Below the pieces are notes generated by a model. The model saw only the letters and a program-made list of their open reading frames with translations. It had not been told where the DNA came from and made no database searches. Both the position numbers and the translations under genes were made by a program. From assembly GCA_019638395.1 (NCBI GenBank), contig JAHBTX010000003.1, positions 124,001-188,000 of the forward strand: a stretch of 64,000 nucleotides of DNA. The letters run 5' to 3'. This stretch comes from Cyclobacteriaceae bacterium (lineage in GTDB: Bacteria; Bacteroidota; Bacteroidia; Cytophagales; Cyclobacteriaceae). This document shows positions 62,529 through 64,000 of this stretch, piece after piece (position 1 is the first letter of the stretch; each line of letters opens with the position of its first letter).

Positions 62529-63587
62529 ATGGTATATAGTGCCCGCACGTTGGCGTTGCTGTTGGCTGCTTCGGTAGCCATTGTAACTTCTTTGTTTTTG
62601 TCGCTGGTAAATAGCGTAGGCCGCGATGCATTGTTGGTAGCAGCAGCCATAAGTTTTTCTGCTTCTTACCTGCTCATATTTGTAGTGTTGGAGTTTCTTG
62701 TTTTTCGCGAGATCAACAAGATTTACAAAATCATGGAAAAGTTGCGCAAGAAGGAATTAGCCAACATAGCCAAACAAAAATCAGGGGCACTAAACCCATT
62801 TCAGAAAATAAATGAGGAGATTCACAACTTCGCCACACTCAAACAAAAAGAGATTGACGAGCTGAAAAAACTCGAAGCCTTTCGCAAAGAATTTATTGCC
62901 GATGTATCGCACGAGTTAAAGACACCCATTTTTGCGGCCCAGGGCTTTGTGCACACGTTGCTGGATGGTGCCGTTAACGATAAAAATGTACGCACCAAAT
63001 TTTTGAAGAAAGCTGCCAAAAGCCTGGATGGATTAGATGTGCTGGTTCAGGATTTACTCACGCTTTCGCAGATTGAAACGGGCGATATAAAAATGAGGTT
63101 CGAGAATATCGATCTGAATCGCCTGTGTTCGGAAGTAGTAGATCAGTTTGAAGAAAAAGCAGAAAAGAAAGATATCAAATTAAAGCTGTTGGCGGACCAC
63201 CATAAAATTCAGGTATATGCCGATTGGCAGCGCATTACACAAGTAGTAACCAACCTGGTTTCCAACGCTATTAACTATACACCCGAAGGGGGCGAGGTTG
63301 CTATTACGTTCGATATTGGGAAAAAGAACGTTACCACTTTTGTTACTGATAGCGGAGAGGGAATACCAACTCAACACATTAGCCGGATTTTCGAAAGATT
63401 TTACCGGGTAGATAAAAGCCGTAGCCGCGAAAAGGGGGGCACTGGGCTGGGTCTTGCTATCGTAAAACATATTCTGGAAGGGCATAATAGTAAAGCTGAA
63501 GTGCAGAGTACGGTTGGTAAAGGCTCTGTTTTCAGTTTTAAACTTCCACGCGCCCGTTATGATCATTCAGAATCGGACGAGGCATAG
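62529..63587 (+). CDS. PhoR-like sensor histidine kinase
   Basis: 352 residues. Two N-terminal transmembrane helices (about 5-30 and 38-60) enclose almost no periplasmic loop, so signals are probably sensed in the membrane or cytoplasm. A coiled linker leads to HisKA with phospho-acceptor His128 in FIADVSHELKTPI. HATPase follows with N box NLVSNAINYTPEGG, G1 TDSGEGIP, F box FERFYRVDKSRSR and G2 GGTGLGLAIVKH. It is encoded 4 bp downstream of its response regulator, so the two form an operon. The short sensor part matches PhoR-type kinases that rely on partner proteins. Confidence 0.93.
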   Translation: MVYSARTLALLLAASVAIVTSLFLSLVNSVGRDALLVAAAISFSASYLLIFVVLEFLVFREINKIYKIMEKLRKKELANIAKQKSGALNPFQKINEEIHNFATLKQKEIDELKKLEAFRKEFIADVSHELKTPIFAAQGFVHTLLDGAVNDKNVRTKFLKKAAKSLDGLDVLVQDLLTLSQIETGDIKMRFENIDLNRLCSEVVDQFEEKAEKKDIKLKLLADHHKIQVYADWQRITQVVTNLVSNAINYTPEGGEVAITFDIGKKNVTTFVTDSGEGIPTQHISRIFERFYRVDKSRSREKGGTGLGLAIVKHILEGHNSKAEVQSTVGKGSVFSFKLPRARYDHSESDEA

Positions 63588-63599
63588 TACCTTGCGCTT

Positions 63600-64000
63600 G
63601 TGAAAATTTCAAAGTTCAAATTCGAAGATGCCATTCTTTACCAGGATGCTGATTTTATACTCATAAATAAGCCACCCTTCATTTCAACGTTGGAAGACCG
63701 GCAGGATCCTGTTAACATATTGGCGCTTGCACGCGCATATGAGCCCGATGCTCAGGTGTGCCATCGGCTCGATAAAGATACCTCAGGTGTATTGGCGATT
63801 GCGCGCCACCCGGATGCCTACCGCCATTTAAGTATGCAGCTCGAAAATCGCGAAGTGACTAAAATCTATCATGCTGTTGTAGATGGCCTTCATAGTTTTA
63901 CAGATCAATTGGTGGATGCGCCTATCCTGAAGCAGAATGATGGTACCGTGAAAATTTCAAGATCTGGCAAAGATGCCCAAACGTGGTTTAACACCGTAGA
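63600..64000 (+). CDS. RluA-family pseudouridine synthase, N-terminal part (runs off the window edge)
   Basis: GTG at 63600 opens a frame of at least 133 codons that reaches the window end. It begins KISKFKFEDAILYQDADFILINKPP, then HRLDKDTSGVLAIAR with catalytic Asp58, and LENREVTKIYHAVVDG, the RluA-type core. There is no S4 domain in front. It isomerises uridines in ribosomal or transfer RNA; the exact target cannot be deduced. The start follows the kinase stop by 12 bp, so it may be the third gene of that operon. Sequence quoted above is split by function: FILINKPP binds the substrate base region. Confidence 0.9.
   Translation, partial: MKISKFKFEDAILYQDADFILINKPPFISTLEDRQDPVNILALARAYEPDAQVCHRLDKDTSGVLAIARHPDAYRHLSMQLENREVTKIYHAVVDGLHSFTDQLVDAPILKQNDGTVKISRSGKDAQTWFNTV

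Noticed and set aside
1-64000. tRNA, rRNA or insertion sequences
   Set aside because: None was recognised in the intergenic gaps, which are mostly under 250 bp; no transposase-like protein is encoded. Small RNAs cannot be excluded by eye.

Overview
The window comes from a Bacteroidota chromosome, most likely a gliding or surface-colonising member of the Cytophagales. Evidence: several large secreted proteins end in the gliding-motility-type (type B) C-terminal sorting domain of the type IX secretion system (T9SS), with an asparagine-rich NRWG core and a terminal LKR; a PorP/SprF-family protein is present; ribosome-binding sites are poor or absent; one clear TAnnTTTG promoter box is visible; and the housekeeping genes (XerD-type recombinase, class 2 PyrD, FtsK with LolA, DUF2851, QueA, RecA) are of Bacteroidota type. 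I could not run a search, so the lineage is inferred.

Layout. 1-9.6 kb: a cut-off glycosyltransferase, HflX, a YbjN-like protein, AroQ, a tyrosine recombinase, a DUF4136 protein joined to pyrD, a lipoprotein prolyl oligopeptidase and a membrane sensor kinase. 9.8-49.1 kb: almost 40 kb transcribed entirely from the minus strand. It holds giant T9SS type-B proteins built from laminin-B-like, IPT/TIG, FG-GAP/VCBS and Ig-like modules (9.8-13.1, 15.9-20.5, 20.5-25.3, 33.4-36.4, 43.7-44.6 and 44.6-46.9 kb), two secreted beta-helix paralogues, porP followed by a PIG-L deacetylase and a serine-hydrolase-like protein, a haem-containing PVC-type lipoprotein, lemA with a DUF2207 partner, and two paralogous modules of a TPR sensor kinase plus a NarL-type regulator. 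49.4-64 kb: a PAS-like/LuxR regulator, ftsK-lolA, pyrF-DUF2851-membrane protein, queA, an ABC permease, recA, an HExxH peptidase, a PhoB/PhoR-like pair and a cut-off RluA-type pseudouridine synthase.

How it may fit together. The minus-strand block looks like a regulated cell-surface programme. Two laminin-B/FG-GAP proteins and porP share a palindrome, TCRCAT-N4-ATGTGA, 33-34 bp upstream of their start codons; I found it in front of no other gene. The two kinase/regulator modules lie among these genes and are natural candidates to control them. The sequence does not show which regulator binds.

The block is also eroding or imperfectly sequenced. Three single-base frameshifts fall within one 5 kb operon, and one of them fuses two genes on paper. 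Just upstream of porP lies a short relic of a T9SS sorting domain, with an ATPase gene now occupying the place of the lost gene body.
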